A stretch of 64,000 nucleotides of DNA from Planctobacterium marinum (GTDB taxonomy: Bacteria > Pseudomonadota > Gammaproteobacteria > Enterobacterales > Alteromonadaceae). The notes beneath the pieces were generated by a model, which was not told where the DNA came from, ran no database searches, and worked only from the letters and a program-made list of their open reading frames with translations. Below are positions 16,779 to 25,125 of this stretch, one piece after another. The stretch spans positions 1,860,001 through 1,924,000 of the forward strand of contig NZ_AP027272.1 of the NCBI RefSeq assembly GCF_036322805.1, written 5' to 3'. Position 1 is the first letter of the stretch, and every line of letters begins with the position of its first letter. Made by a program: the position numbers and the translations under genes.

Positions 16779-17540
16779 ATGAATAAGTCTCTTCTTACAA
16801 AACTTTGGATGATCTTTTTCTGGGTGTTGTTAACGCCAGTAAACTATGCCTATAGTAAAACAGTGATTAAAGTGGCGGTGGCACAGCTTCCTAACGTTGA
16901 GAAGCATCCCAAAGAGACTTTATTCATTGAGTTACTGAATGCAATGGACAATCAATCTCCGGATGTTCGCATTGAAATCCTGGAAATGCCTTTTGCACGC
17001 ACACTGGTAGAGCTTGCTCGTGGCCACGTAGATGCCCAGCTACCAGTAATGTACGACCCCAATGATATCCTCGGGGCTACAGATTACATGAAACAATTTG
17101 GCATTAAACTAAATGATTTTACTTACACAGATGAAAATCTGTTTAGGACCCATTTTGTTATTGTTTCTAAAGAAGACGTAGAGATCACTCCTGAAAACCT
17201 GATGGAATATGAAGTGGCAACGGATATGTCCCATGTCGCCTTTTTTAAGCATCAGTTTAAGGGAACCCACAGTATGAAAGCAGCCATTGCCAATGTTCAA
17301 AGAGGAACGCTTGATGGCTATTTATTTGATAGTGAAAAAGTGAGTCAGGTGGTGCGCGATCTTGATTTCGTCGATCATCGTTTAAATTCATTTGCTTTTT
17401 ATGATGTTCGATTTATGGTGCGCAATGATGAAAAAGGGATAAGAATAAAACTGTTGCTTGATCAGATTGTAGCCGAATTAAAAGAATCTGGTGAGTTTGA
17501 CCGAGTGATGCATGATCTTGTCAATGAGCACGGTTATTAG
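16779..17540 (+). CDS. Orphan periplasmic solute-binding-like protein
   Basis: Exported protein of 253 aa resembling family 3 extracellular solute-binding proteins. A signal peptide covers residues 1-26 (hydrophobic core LWMIFFWVLL, cut near AYSK). The body has the class pattern: a VIKVAVAQLP opening strand, EMPFARTLVELARG, and a GTLDGYLFDSEKV hinge-like segment. No permease or ATPase is adjacent, which is common for such proteins in Alteromonadales; they may act as sensors or scavengers. Its end overlaps the reading frame of arfB. Confidence 0.75.
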   Translation: MNKSLLTKLWMIFFWVLLTPVNYAYSKTVIKVAVAQLPNVEKHPKETLFIELLNAMDNQSPDVRIEILEMPFARTLVELARGHVDAQLPVMYDPNDILGATDYMKQFGIKLNDFTYTDENLFRTHFVIVSKEDVEITPENLMEYEVATDMSHVAFFKHQFKGTHSMKAAIANVQRGTLDGYLFDSEKVSQVVRDLDFVDHRLNSFAFYDVRFMVRNDEKGIRIKLLLDQIVAELKESGEFDRVMHDLVNEHGY

Positions 17541-17553
17541 TACAGAACAATCC

Positions 17554-17985
17554 ATGGATGAATCTAATTTAATAAAAATTTCCAATACCGTTTATATTAA
17601 CCTGAGTGAGCTGGAGTTTTCAGCTATCAGGGCGCAAGGCAGTGGTGGGCAGAACGTTAATAAGGTATCCAGCGCGATTCACTTGCGCTTTGATATTAAT
17701 GCTTCGGGTTTGCCTGAAAGGTTGAAACAGACCTTGTTGAATAGCAGGGATAGTCGTATCACCAGTGACGGAGTATTGATCATTAAAGCCCAGCAGTTTC
17801 GCACTCAGGAGAAAAACAAAGCAGACGCGATAGAGCGTTTAGTGGAGTTAATCCAAAAAGCTAATGTCATTCCCAAAACCCGCAAAGCCACTAAGCCCAC
17901 CAAGGCTTCGCAAAAGCGCAGAGTAGACGCGAAAAAACAAGCCGGTAAAAACAAACAGTTACGAAAAAAGATAACGGATTATTAA
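17554..17985 (+). CDS. arfB: Alternative ribosome-rescue peptidyl-tRNA hydrolase ArfB
   Basis: Release-factor-like protein that frees peptides from ribosomes stalled on truncated messages. The GGQ catalytic motif is at residues 31-33 within IRAQGSGGQNVNKVSSAIHL, and the C-terminal tail is strongly basic (KPTKASQKRR, KKQAGKNKQLRKK), which is the part that enters the empty mRNA channel. The start is uncertain: the ATG at 17554 gives 143 aa, close to E. coli YaeJ; in-frame starts at 17512 and 17524 overlap the previous gene. It is 3 nt from the next gene. Confidence 0.92.
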   Translation: MDESNLIKISNTVYINLSELEFSAIRAQGSGGQNVNKVSSAIHLRFDINASGLPERLKQTLLNSRDSRITSDGVLIIKAQQFRTQEKNKADAIERLVELIQKANVIPKTRKATKPTKASQKRRVDAKKQAGKNKQLRKKITDY

Positions 17986-17988
17986 CCC

Positions 17989-18588
17989 ATGCGATTGCAC
18001 TTGAATTTCGAAACCGTAGCCTCGGTGTGCGCCATCATTACCTCTGTTATTGCGCTTTTTGTGGCTTGGGATCAGTCTGTAGTGATGCGAGCACAGCAGC
18101 ACGCCAGTGTCTGGCCTATTGTTATCTCAGATGCCACCATCAGCCAGAATGAGACGCAAAACTACATTGAATTTAATGTCAGCAACGTGGGTGTAGGACC
18201 GGCTATCATTCGCGATTCGAAATTGTATTTTAATGACAAATTGGTTGAGCACTTTAGCACTTTTCAGGAGCAGCTATTTGTGGGCAGCCAAAAGGAATCA
18301 CTGTCGGGCATGTTTGCCAGTTTTAATGGCGTTCTTGGCGCTGGAGAGAGCAAGACGGCTTTAAAACTTTGGTGGCCACGTAACGACGTCAGTGATGCTG
18401 ACTTTGTGGCTATGGTGGAGCAGTTTGTGGCCTCAGATAGTCGGTTTGCCATTGAGCAATGTTATTGTTCGGTTTTCGAGCGCTGTTTTGTCTCAACTAA
18501 TGAAGAGGCGCTTGGGCCTCAGGAAGTGGCGTCTTGTCAAGTTGGTAAAGATGAACCGGTAGATGTGATAAAGGCAACAATGCAGTAA
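17989..18588 (+). CDS. Hypothetical membrane-anchored protein, 199 aa
   Basis: Not recognised as a family. One hydrophobic helix near residues 10-28 (ASVCAIITSVIALFVAW) is probably an uncleaved anchor. It is followed by a soluble domain of mostly beta pattern with NVSNVGVGPAIIRDSKLYF, which resembles immunoglobulin-like or transport-associated periplasmic domains. A cluster of cysteines near residues 158-182 (CYCSVFERC and a later Cys) is unusual and could bind metal or form disulfides. It begins 3 nt after arfB and is likely co-transcribed. Confidence 0.65.
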   Translation: MRLHLNFETVASVCAIITSVIALFVAWDQSVVMRAQQHASVWPIVISDATISQNETQNYIEFNVSNVGVGPAIIRDSKLYFNDKLVEHFSTFQEQLFVGSQKESLSGMFASFNGVLGAGESKTALKLWWPRNDVSDADFVAMVEQFVASDSRFAIEQCYCSVFERCFVSTNEEALGPQEVASCQVGKDEPVDVIKATMQ

Positions 18589-18621
18589 TAAAAAACGGTT
18601 AAGTTAATAACGACAATCTTT

Positions 18622-18960
18622 TCAGGATGTGTATTTGTGTTTTAATCGTTCAATATCCTGCAAAATGAGCCTGAATTCCTGACCCACAGGCGTGAGAAAC
18701 CAGGCAGCACCGGGCCCACCCTGCGTGGTATTGTTAAGTCGTTGGACTATGGCGAATTTTATCATCTTATCCAGACTAGTCTGTAATTCCTCTTCTGGCA
18801 GGTGGCTCAGGGAGTTTTGGATTTTTTCCTGCGTATTTTCACCCTCATGCAATAAGGTCATGATGGGCAATATATGCGCTGAGCCAATACAATCCTTAAC
18901 CAATTCGATAAAGGCGTGGTCGTCTAGTGTTTGACTTTGAGAGTTATTTAAACTTTCCAC
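18622..18960 (-). CDS. Putative winged-helix regulator, 112 aa
   Basis: Cytoplasmic protein whose middle, from the ILPIMTLLHEG segment to RLNNTTQGGPGAAWFLTPVG, has the helix-helix-wing pattern of HxlR/MarR-like winged helices; the final segment VGQEFRLILQDIERLKHKY is a probable dimer helix. This is pattern recognition only. The start is uncertain: GTG at 18960 is proposed, while a TTG at 19005 would add a hydrophobic 15-residue extension that looks out of place. It faces away from the DUF1289 gene, 80 bp off, and could control that side. Confidence 0.5.
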   Translation of the reverse strand: MESLNNSQSQTLDDHAFIELVKDCIGSAHILPIMTLLHEGENTQEKIQNSLSHLPEEELQTSLDKMIKFAIVQRLNNTTQGGPGAAWFLTPVGQEFRLILQDIERLKHKYTS

Positions 18961-19040
18961 CTGTGGATAGATTCCCAAAAAAGAGATAGTTAAAATATAG
19001 TGCAACCCTCAGCAGACGCCAAAGTCGTGATTGAAAAGTG

Positions 19041-19244
19041 ATGAATAACCAAGAGTCGACATTAATCAAATCCGTTGATAGCCCATGCATACGCCAGTGT
19101 TGTTTGGATGAGCAGGATATTTGTGTGGGCTGTAAACGCTCCATTCAGGAAATACTGGATTGGTCTCAGGCAAATCCTGAACGCAAACAAAAAATTCTCG
19201 AAAATTGTCGCAACAGAGCCAAGCTCGATGAGAAGGATGTATGA
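19041..19244 (+). CDS. DUF1289-family small cysteine-rich protein
   Basis: A 67 aa protein with the DUF1289 pattern: SPCIRQCCLDEQDICVGCKR carries the conserved spaced cysteines (C-x3-C-C, then C-x2-C), suitable for zinc or an iron-sulfur centre, followed by the typical EILDW motif. Function unknown. ATG at 19041 is chosen over the overlapping GTG at 19038. It lies 69 bp ahead of dusC on the same strand. An association with a tRNA dihydrouridine synthase suggests, but does not prove, a shared transcript. Confidence 0.85.
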   Translation: MNNQESTLIKSVDSPCIRQCCLDEQDICVGCKRSIQEILDWSQANPERKQKILENCRNRAKLDEKDV

Positions 19245-19313
19245 AAACTGTTCAGAATCTGTTCGTTACCTGCTATTATCCGCGCCCTTAAAAAACAACC
19301 TACTTCAGTTTTA

Positions 19314-20330
19314 GTGCAATCAAATAGCGAACATACTCACAATCAATCGGCCATCGGTAAAGTTTACCTGGCGCCCATGGAAGGTGTCGTAGACCATTTG
19401 ATGCGAGACATGCTGACTCAAATCGGTGGCTTCGATTTGTGTGTCACTGAATTTGTGCGCATTGTCGATGCCATGTTGCCTGAAAAAGTCTTCGTAAGAA
19501 CGTGTCCTGAGTTGAACAACAGGGGCTTTACTCCAGCAGGCACGCCTGTTCGGGTGCAATTGTTGGGGCAAAATCCTGAGGCCTTAGCGGCAAACGCGGT
19601 GCGCGCTATTGAATTGGGTTCCCATGGTATCGATCTCAATTTTGGCTGCCCGGCCAAAACCGTCAACAAAAGTCGTGGCGGAGCGGTGCTGTTGAAGGAT
19701 ACCGAAGCACTTTTCCACATTTTGCACGCCGTGCGCTCAGCGGTTCCTCAACCTCATATTGTCAGTGCCAAGATGCGTTTAGGTTTTGATGATAAAGCGT
19801 TGGCCATAGATAACGCATTAGCGTTGCAAGAGGGTGGGGCTGATGTGCTGGTGGTCCACGCGCGCACTAAAAAAGAAGGTTATAATCCGCCTGCCTATTG
19901 GGACTGGATTGCACGGATTAAAGAGCATATTCACATTCCGGTGGTGGCCAACGGTGAAATATGGAATCACACTGATGCGCAGGCTTGTGCAGCACAATCT
20001 GGTTGTAAAGACTTAATGATTGGACGTGGAGCACTGGCTCATCCGAAACTGGCACGGGTTATCAAACAAAACGAAGCGGATATGTCGTGGCAGGAAATGC
20101 TACAGCTGTTGATCCAGTACAGTGGCTACGAACTCTACGGCACTAAAGGTAAATACTATCCCAACCGGGTTAAACAATGGTTGCGATATCTACAAATTCA
20201 CTTCCCTGAAGCACAAGAGATGTTTAAAACCGTCAGGGGGTTACAGTCTTCTGATGAAATCGTTCGCCATCTCTCTCTCACGCAAAGTAAACATCAACAG
20301 TGCTCACCCTCTTCATCTGCGTCAGTGTAA
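19314..20330 (+). CDS. dusC: tRNA-dihydrouridine(16) synthase
   Basis: Flavoenzyme of 338 aa that reduces a specific uridine in the tRNA D-loop. The FMN-binding barrel opens with VYLAPMEGVVDHLMR. The catalytic Cys112 lies in LNFGCPAKTVNKSRGG, and the DusC-like features CVTEFVRIVD, VHARTKKEGY, VANGEIWNH and MIGRGALAHP are all seen in order, so DusC rather than DusA or DusB is assigned. A short polar extension precedes the barrel. The GTG start has no better in-frame alternative upstream. Confidence 0.95.
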   Translation: MQSNSEHTHNQSAIGKVYLAPMEGVVDHLMRDMLTQIGGFDLCVTEFVRIVDAMLPEKVFVRTCPELNNRGFTPAGTPVRVQLLGQNPEALAANAVRAIELGSHGIDLNFGCPAKTVNKSRGGAVLLKDTEALFHILHAVRSAVPQPHIVSAKMRLGFDDKALAIDNALALQEGGADVLVVHARTKKEGYNPPAYWDWIARIKEHIHIPVVANGEIWNHTDAQACAAQSGCKDLMIGRGALAHPKLARVIKQNEADMSWQEMLQLLIQYSGYELYGTKGKYYPNRVKQWLRYLQIHFPEAQEMFKTVRGLQSSDEIVRHLSLTQSKHQQCSPSSSASV

Positions 20331-20555
20331 TTAATTCCTGATCTGATTTGTTATTTTGGGTATTCAGGTTGTATCTTTAAACCTGACATCCTGTTTGATG
20401 AAGTGTAATGCTTAGACTTCATTTAATAGTTTTCTATTAAGCCTTGTTAGCAGGGCGGTTCAGATTTGTCTTTTGGAAAGCGCTGCGGGCGATTACGTTG
20501 CGTTTACACATCATACAAATCGTTGAAAATTACAATAAACACAAGAAGAGCATCT

Positions 20556-21995
20556 ATGAACAAACCCAACACCAAGCGACTCTTCGGTGACAGTTTTAAG
20601 CACCTTTCAGTGCTGGCGCTGTCCGTTAGTCTGGCATTTAATGCCTGGTCTGATGATCACGAAGAAAAGTCCGAAGAACAATCCCCCTACGTAGAAATTA
20701 ACAAGAATCCGTTCCCCAGCACCTATAAGCCAGCCGATAGTGGCACTGTTTTGATCACTAACGTGACCTTGCTAGATGGTGTAGGTGGCCGTATGGACAA
20801 TGCCTCAGTACTCATTGAAAACGGTGATATAAAACAAGTGGGTAATAGCATTTCCGCTTCTGAGGCAACTGTTATCGATGGTAGCGGCAAATGGCTAACA
20901 CCGGGTATCATTGATAACCACAGCCACCTCGGAGTGTATCCGACACCTGACGTAGACTCTCATGCCGATGGTAACGAGATGACAAAGCCGGTCACAGCCG
21001 AAGTTTGGGCTGAGCATTCTGTCTGGCCACAAGATCCCGGATTTTCCGCTGCCTTAGCGGGTGGCGTAACTGCACTACAAATTTTGCCCGGTTCTGCGAA
21101 CCTGGTGGGTGGACGTGCCGTGACATTAAAAAATGTGCCAAATCGCACCGTTCAGGATATGAAATTCCCGAGTGCTCCCTATGGTATGAAAATGGCCTGT
21201 GGCGAAAATCCTAAGCGGGTTTACGGTGGCAAAGGCGGCCCTATGACACGTATGGGCAACGTTGCCGGTTATCGCAAAGAATGGATAGCGGCCAAAGAGT
21301 ACAAAGAGAAATGGGATAAATACAAAGCTGAATACGCTGAGGGTAAAAACCCCACTGCGCCCGGTCGAGACTTAAAATTAGAAACCTTAATGGGCGTACT
21401 TAACGGTGAAATCCTGGTACATATGCATTGTTATCGCGCAGATGAAATGGCGGTAATGATGGATGTAATGAAAGAGTTTGATTACCAGATCACCAGCTTC
21501 CATCATGCGGTAGAGGGCTACAAAATTGCTGACCTGCTAGCTGAAAACAATGTGTGTGCGTCTATGTGGGCCGACTGGTGGGGCTTCAAAATGGAAGCCT
21601 ATGACGGCATTCTGGAGAATATTCCCATGGTAGCTAATGCGGGGGGATGTGCTATCGTGCATTCAGATTCCGATTTAGGTATACAACGCCTTAATCAGGA
21701 AGCGGCTAAAGCGTTGAGTGACGGCCAAAAAGCCGGTATCAACTTTACTAAAGCACAAGCGTGGGAATGGTTATCTGCCAATCCTGCACGCTCCTTGGGT
21801 GTATTCGACCAAACCGGTTCCATTGAACCCGGCAAAGACGCTGATGTCGTGCTTTGGAGTGGTGACCCGTTCTCCACCTATAGTCACGCCGAGCAGGTGT
21901 TCATTGATGGCGTGAAAGTCTATGAAAAAGGCAACGATACCCTATGGCCGGTCACGGATTTTGAGTTAGATCAGCCTGGTGAGGGGGAACTATAA
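20556..21995 (+). CDS. Exported amidohydrolase, catalytically plausible member of a pair
   Basis: Amidohydrolase-superfamily enzyme of 479 aa with a signal peptide (residues 12-30, LSVLALSVSLAFNAWS), so it acts outside the cytoplasm. Metal ligands are visible: His122 and His124 in GIIDNHSHLG, then histidines in HMHCYRADE and FHHAVEGYK, and a terminal Asp in IVHSDSDLG. This is the imidazolonepropionase/dipeptidase-like layout, and the substrate is unknown. A C-terminal KDADVVLWSGDPF strand closes the composite domain. The ATG at 20556 follows an AAGAAG ribosome site. It is translationally coupled to the next gene: its TAA overlaps that gene's ATG. Confidence 0.88.
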   Translation: MNKPNTKRLFGDSFKHLSVLALSVSLAFNAWSDDHEEKSEEQSPYVEINKNPFPSTYKPADSGTVLITNVTLLDGVGGRMDNASVLIENGDIKQVGNSISASEATVIDGSGKWLTPGIIDNHSHLGVYPTPDVDSHADGNEMTKPVTAEVWAEHSVWPQDPGFSAALAGGVTALQILPGSANLVGGRAVTLKNVPNRTVQDMKFPSAPYGMKMACGENPKRVYGGKGGPMTRMGNVAGYRKEWIAAKEYKEKWDKYKAEYAEGKNPTAPGRDLKLETLMGVLNGEILVHMHCYRADEMAVMMDVMKEFDYQITSFHHAVEGYKIADLLAENNVCASMWADWWGFKMEAYDGILENIPMVANAGGCAIVHSDSDLGIQRLNQEAAKALSDGQKAGINFTKAQAWEWLSANPARSLGVFDQTGSIEPGKDADVVLWSGDPFSTYSHAEQVFIDGVKVYEKGNDTLWPVTDFELDQPGEGEL

Positions 21996-23284
21996 TGAAA
22001 AGATTAAACAAAATAGCTTTAGCCTTCGCAGCTGCTACCAGTTTTTGTGCACCTCAAGTGTGGGCCGACAATATTGCCATTACAGGCGGTACGGCTTTTA
22101 CTATGGGTGAGCAGGGCAAGGTGGAAAATGCCACTATCTTGATTGAAGGTGACGTGATCAAGTCGGTGAAATCAGGCGGTAGTGTGCCTTCTGGATACAA
22201 AACTATCGACGCCAAAGGCAAATGGGTCACACCAGGAATCATAGGCGCCTACACTTCTCTTGGTTTAGTGGAAGTTGAGTATTCTGCCGGGATTTCTGAT
22301 TACACTGCTAAGCTCGAAGACAGCGACTATTTAGGCACGCAAATCGAAACTAAATACGCAGTAAATCCCGATTCTAGTTTGATGAACCTGACTCGTATCG
22401 AAGGGGTCACCAGTGCAATCAGCGTAATGGCCGACACGGATACCTTATTTCAAGGACAGGGTGCGTTTATTAGTTTAGGCGACAAGGTAAACCCTATTGT
22501 CAAAGGTAATGCCGTTATGACCTTAGACCTTACGGGTTCTAAGGTGGATGACAGTGTCGGTTCTCGCGCAGTGGTATGGCCCAAGTTGGTGTCGGTACTT
22601 GAAGAAGCCGCGAGCCTGAAAGGCAAAACCCTGCGTAAAAAAGACGACTGGGATGGTGACTTATCAAAAGCAGACGTTAACGCACTTGTTCCGGTTATGA
22701 AAGGCGATATGCCGCTGCTCATTACCGTAAATCGCACAATTGATATCCGTCATGTGGTGCACTTGAAACAAAAATTCGAAGATTTGAATATTGTGCTGGT
22801 GCAGGCTACGGAAGCCTGGCGCGTTGCTGACGAGCTAGCGGCTCATGATATCGCTGTACTGCTGAAGCCAGAATCTAATCTGCCTTATGACTTTGATGAG
22901 TTAGGGGCCACTTTATCCAATGCTGCAAGACTGGACGCTGCAGGGGTTAAAGTGGTTATAGGCATGGACACCCACAATGCGCGTTTGGTACTTCAGCATG
23001 CAGGTAATGCCGTGGCTCACGGCTTACCATGGGAGAAAGGTCTGGCATCTATTACCTCGGTTGCTGCTGAAGCACTGGGTGTTTCAGCAAGCCATGGAAG
23101 CATGGAAAAAGGTAAGAGTGCCGATGTGGTTGTCTGGTCTGGCGATCCGCTGGAGGTTATGAGTTACGCTGAAACCGTAGTGATTGACGGAGAAGAGATC
23201 CCAATGACATCTCGGCCTTCTAAATTGCGGGACCGCTACTTAAAAATGCAAAGCGATAAAGCTTATCGCTATGTAAAACCTTAA
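21995..23284 (+). CDS. Exported amidohydrolase-fold protein lacking metal-binding histidines
   Basis: Paralogue of the preceding gene, 429 aa with a clear signal peptide (IALAFAAATSFCAPQVWA). It keeps the fold landmarks: an amino-terminal TGGTAFTMG strand, VTPGIIGAYTSLG, and a C-terminal KSADVVVWSGDPL. The metal motif Asp-x-His-x-His is replaced by Gly-Ala-Tyr-Thr-Ser at residues 84-88, and the equivalent of the FHHAVEGYK histidines is QATEAWRVAD. Only an Asp in IGMDTH remains. It is therefore probably not a metal-dependent hydrolase and may be a structural partner or regulator of its neighbour. Start and stop overlap couple the two genes. Confidence 0.87.
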   Translation: MKRLNKIALAFAAATSFCAPQVWADNIAITGGTAFTMGEQGKVENATILIEGDVIKSVKSGGSVPSGYKTIDAKGKWVTPGIIGAYTSLGLVEVEYSAGISDYTAKLEDSDYLGTQIETKYAVNPDSSLMNLTRIEGVTSAISVMADTDTLFQGQGAFISLGDKVNPIVKGNAVMTLDLTGSKVDDSVGSRAVVWPKLVSVLEEAASLKGKTLRKKDDWDGDLSKADVNALVPVMKGDMPLLITVNRTIDIRHVVHLKQKFEDLNIVLVQATEAWRVADELAAHDIAVLLKPESNLPYDFDELGATLSNAARLDAAGVKVVIGMDTHNARLVLQHAGNAVAHGLPWEKGLASITSVAAEALGVSASHGSMEKGKSADVVVWSGDPLEVMSYAETVVIDGEEIPMTSRPSKLRDRYLKMQSDKAYRYVKP

Positions 23285-23300
23285 GTTAGAATGGATAACT

Positions 23301-23335
23301 AAAAAGGCCCGACATTGTATGTCGGGCCTTTTTTA
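23301..23335. terminator. Bidirectional intrinsic terminator
   Basis: GGCCCGAC pairs with GTCGGGCC around ATTGTAT, flanked by an A-run on the left and a T-run on the right. It can serve the amidohydrolase pair and the convergent small gene to its right. Confidence 0.92.
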
Positions 23336-23380
23336 ATTCTGTTGATTGTTATCGGGTGTAGCTAACCCACCCACTAAACA

Positions 23381-23632
23381 TTAGACGCTGATATCTACAT
23401 TACCACCAACACGCTGTCCCGGCTCGGCCGGTCGACCACCTGCCTGCGCCTGTTCTGTTGCTTGCGCATTAGCTCGCTGAGATTCGTTGCTCTGCTGAGT
23501 ATCTTCCTGACGCTCTGCACGCAGTGCTGCCTGAGCCTCTCGACGTTGCTCTACTTCAGCTTGATTTTGAACTTCAGTTTGCTGAATACTCGCCTGAAAT
23601 GAAGCGGGCGAGCCACCGGAAATTGCACCCAT
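23381..23632 (-). CDS. Hypothetical Gln/Ala/Glu-rich small protein, 83 aa
   Basis: Low-complexity, highly polar protein with a predicted single long helix rich in Gln, Ala, Glu and Arg (EVEQRREAQAALRAERQEDT) and a Gly/Pro tail ending in VDISV. There is no signal peptide. The start ATG at 23632 is well supported by AGAGG placed 7 nt before it; the longer frame from 23653 is not needed. Function is not recognised. The composition is like flagellar or secretion-associated coiled-coil proteins, but this is only a resemblance. Confidence 0.7.
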   Translation of the reverse strand: MGAISGGSPASFQASIQQTEVQNQAEVEQRREAQAALRAERQEDTQQSNESQRANAQATEQAQAGGRPAEPGQRVGGNVDISV

Positions 23633-23750
23633 ATCGTTACCTCTGTTTCTCAAACACTACCTATTAGAACTACTATAGCTCAAAAAAAGTTCAATTTCCT
23701 GCAAAAATACTCAAGTTAATGCTCTATTGGTCGATACAGAAGATTGGTCA

Positions 23751-24374
23751 TCAATTTGCAGTAAACACGAGTGGCGCTAACCTCTCTGCCATCCAAGCTG
23801 CCAATATCGGTTGTGCGTCGGCATTGGGGTGCAAACCATCTCGCTGCATCAACTCGGGCTTGAGGGCGATTTCTTCCAGGAAAAAACTAATCATGGACAC
23901 ATCGTATTGCTTGCTTAACTGGCCGTAGGCTTGAGTGAACATGCGGGTATATCTTGGACCGTAATTAGTGGGAATACGCATTTCCTGTAAAATCACAACA
24001 ATGTCTTGTTGCTGCGCTCTTTTGATAATCTCAGCCAAATTTTGTTTCATTTTGTTAACCGGATAACCGCGTAAGCCATCATTCGCGCCCAGCTCAAGGT
24101 AAAGATGGGTGGGAGAGTGCTGTTCCAATAGCCGATCAAAGCGTTGTAAACCCCCATCAGACGTTTCACCACTGATGGCCGCGTTAACGATTTCAATGCC
24201 TTTGTCTTGCCAGGATTTTTGTAACAAAGCCACCCAACCTTGCTCTTGTTTCAGGTTGTAGGCTGCACTTAAGCTATCTCCTAGCACTAATAACTTTAAC
24301 TCGCGGGCTTGCAAGTGATCTGAAAAGACCCATAACGGTATAAGCAATAGTAGAATTTTGAGACGAAATAACAC
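23751..24374 (-). CDS. tesA: Periplasmic lysophospholipase/thioesterase TesA
   Basis: SGNH-fold hydrolase of about 207 aa acting on thioesters, esters and lysophospholipids. A signal segment (LKILLLLIPLWVFSDHLQA) precedes the mature enzyme. The SGNH blocks are complete: GDSLSAAYN with Ser34, the Gly in ISGETSDGG, GANDGLRG, and DGLHPNADAQ with the catalytic Asp and His. The start is placed at GTG 24374 because this gives the normal E. coli-like signal length; an ATG/GTG further upstream would overlap ybbA. The neighbour relation tesA/ybbA-ybbP is the same as in E. coli. Confidence 0.93.
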   Translation of the reverse strand: MLFRLKILLLLIPLWVFSDHLQARELKLLVLGDSLSAAYNLKQEQGWVALLQKSWQDKGIEIVNAAISGETSDGGLQRFDRLLEQHSPTHLYLELGANDGLRGYPVNKMKQNLAEIIKRAQQQDIVVILQEMRIPTNYGPRYTRMFTQAYGQLSKQYDVSMISFFLEEIALKPELMQRDGLHPNADAQPILAAWMAERLAPLVFTAN

Positions 24375-24375
24375 G

Positions 24376-25113
24376 ATGAATAATGCTCCTGAATTTATGA
24401 TTTCTACCCGAAATATCACCAAAAAAGTAACTACGTCGGAAGGGCCGTTGCAGATCCTTCAACCAATCAGCTTTGATGTCAAGGCGGGTGAGACTATTGC
24501 CATAGTCGGAGCGTCCGGCTCCGGTAAATCAACTTTGTTAGGGTTATTGGCAGGTTTAGATGAAGTCAGTACCGGAGAGATTTACCTTGATGGTGCAGCT
24601 TTACACAAATTAGATGAGGAGCGGCGTGCACGCTTACGGGGCGAAAAGGTAGGCTTCATCTTTCAGTCTTTTATGTTGGTACAAAGCTTAACCGCGCTGG
24701 AAAATATTATGTTACCGGCTGAAATTGCCGGCCTGGATAATCCTGCTCAGCTCGCTAATGAGTTGTTAGAGAAAGTAGGGCTGGGTCATCGAGGCAATCA
24801 CTTTCCCAATCAGCTTTCCGGAGGTGAGCAGCAGCGGGTAGCCATCGCCCGTGCCTTTATCACGCAACCCAAGATCTTATTCGCTGATGAACCCACCGGG
24901 AACCTGGACGCCGCTAATGGTGAACGAGTAGAGAAACTATTATTTGAGCTTAATGAATCGGCACATACGACATTGGTACTGGTAACCCACGATAGCGAGC
25001 TGGCTGATAAATGTGAACGGCAACTGTTAATGAACGCGGGCGAGCTGACAGAAAAAGGCAAAAGCGAGCCAGCCAAACCGGCTGGTGGCAAACCGCAGCT
25101 TAAAGCGATTTAG
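24376..25113 (+). CDS. ybbA: ABC transporter ATPase YbbA (LolD-like)
   Basis: ATP-binding subunit of a MacB/LolD-type transporter, 245 aa. Walker A is GASGSGKST at residues 45-53, the signature is LSGGEQQR, and Walker B is ILFADEPTGNLD, followed by the switch His in VLVTHD. It pairs with the permease that starts 12 bp downstream. Start is ATG 24376, one base from the divergent tesA start, so promoters for both genes must lie inside the opposite coding regions. The substrate is unknown; E. coli YbbAP is thought to handle envelope lipids or toxic compounds. Confidence 0.93.
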   Translation: MNNAPEFMISTRNITKKVTTSEGPLQILQPISFDVKAGETIAIVGASGSGKSTLLGLLAGLDEVSTGEIYLDGAALHKLDEERRARLRGEKVGFIFQSFMLVQSLTALENIMLPAEIAGLDNPAQLANELLEKVGLGHRGNHFPNQLSGGEQQRVAIARAFITQPKILFADEPTGNLDAANGERVEKLLFELNESAHTTLVLVTHDSELADKCERQLLMNAGELTEKGKSEPAKPAGGKPQLKAI

Positions 25114-25125
25114 AGGGAGTTTGCT

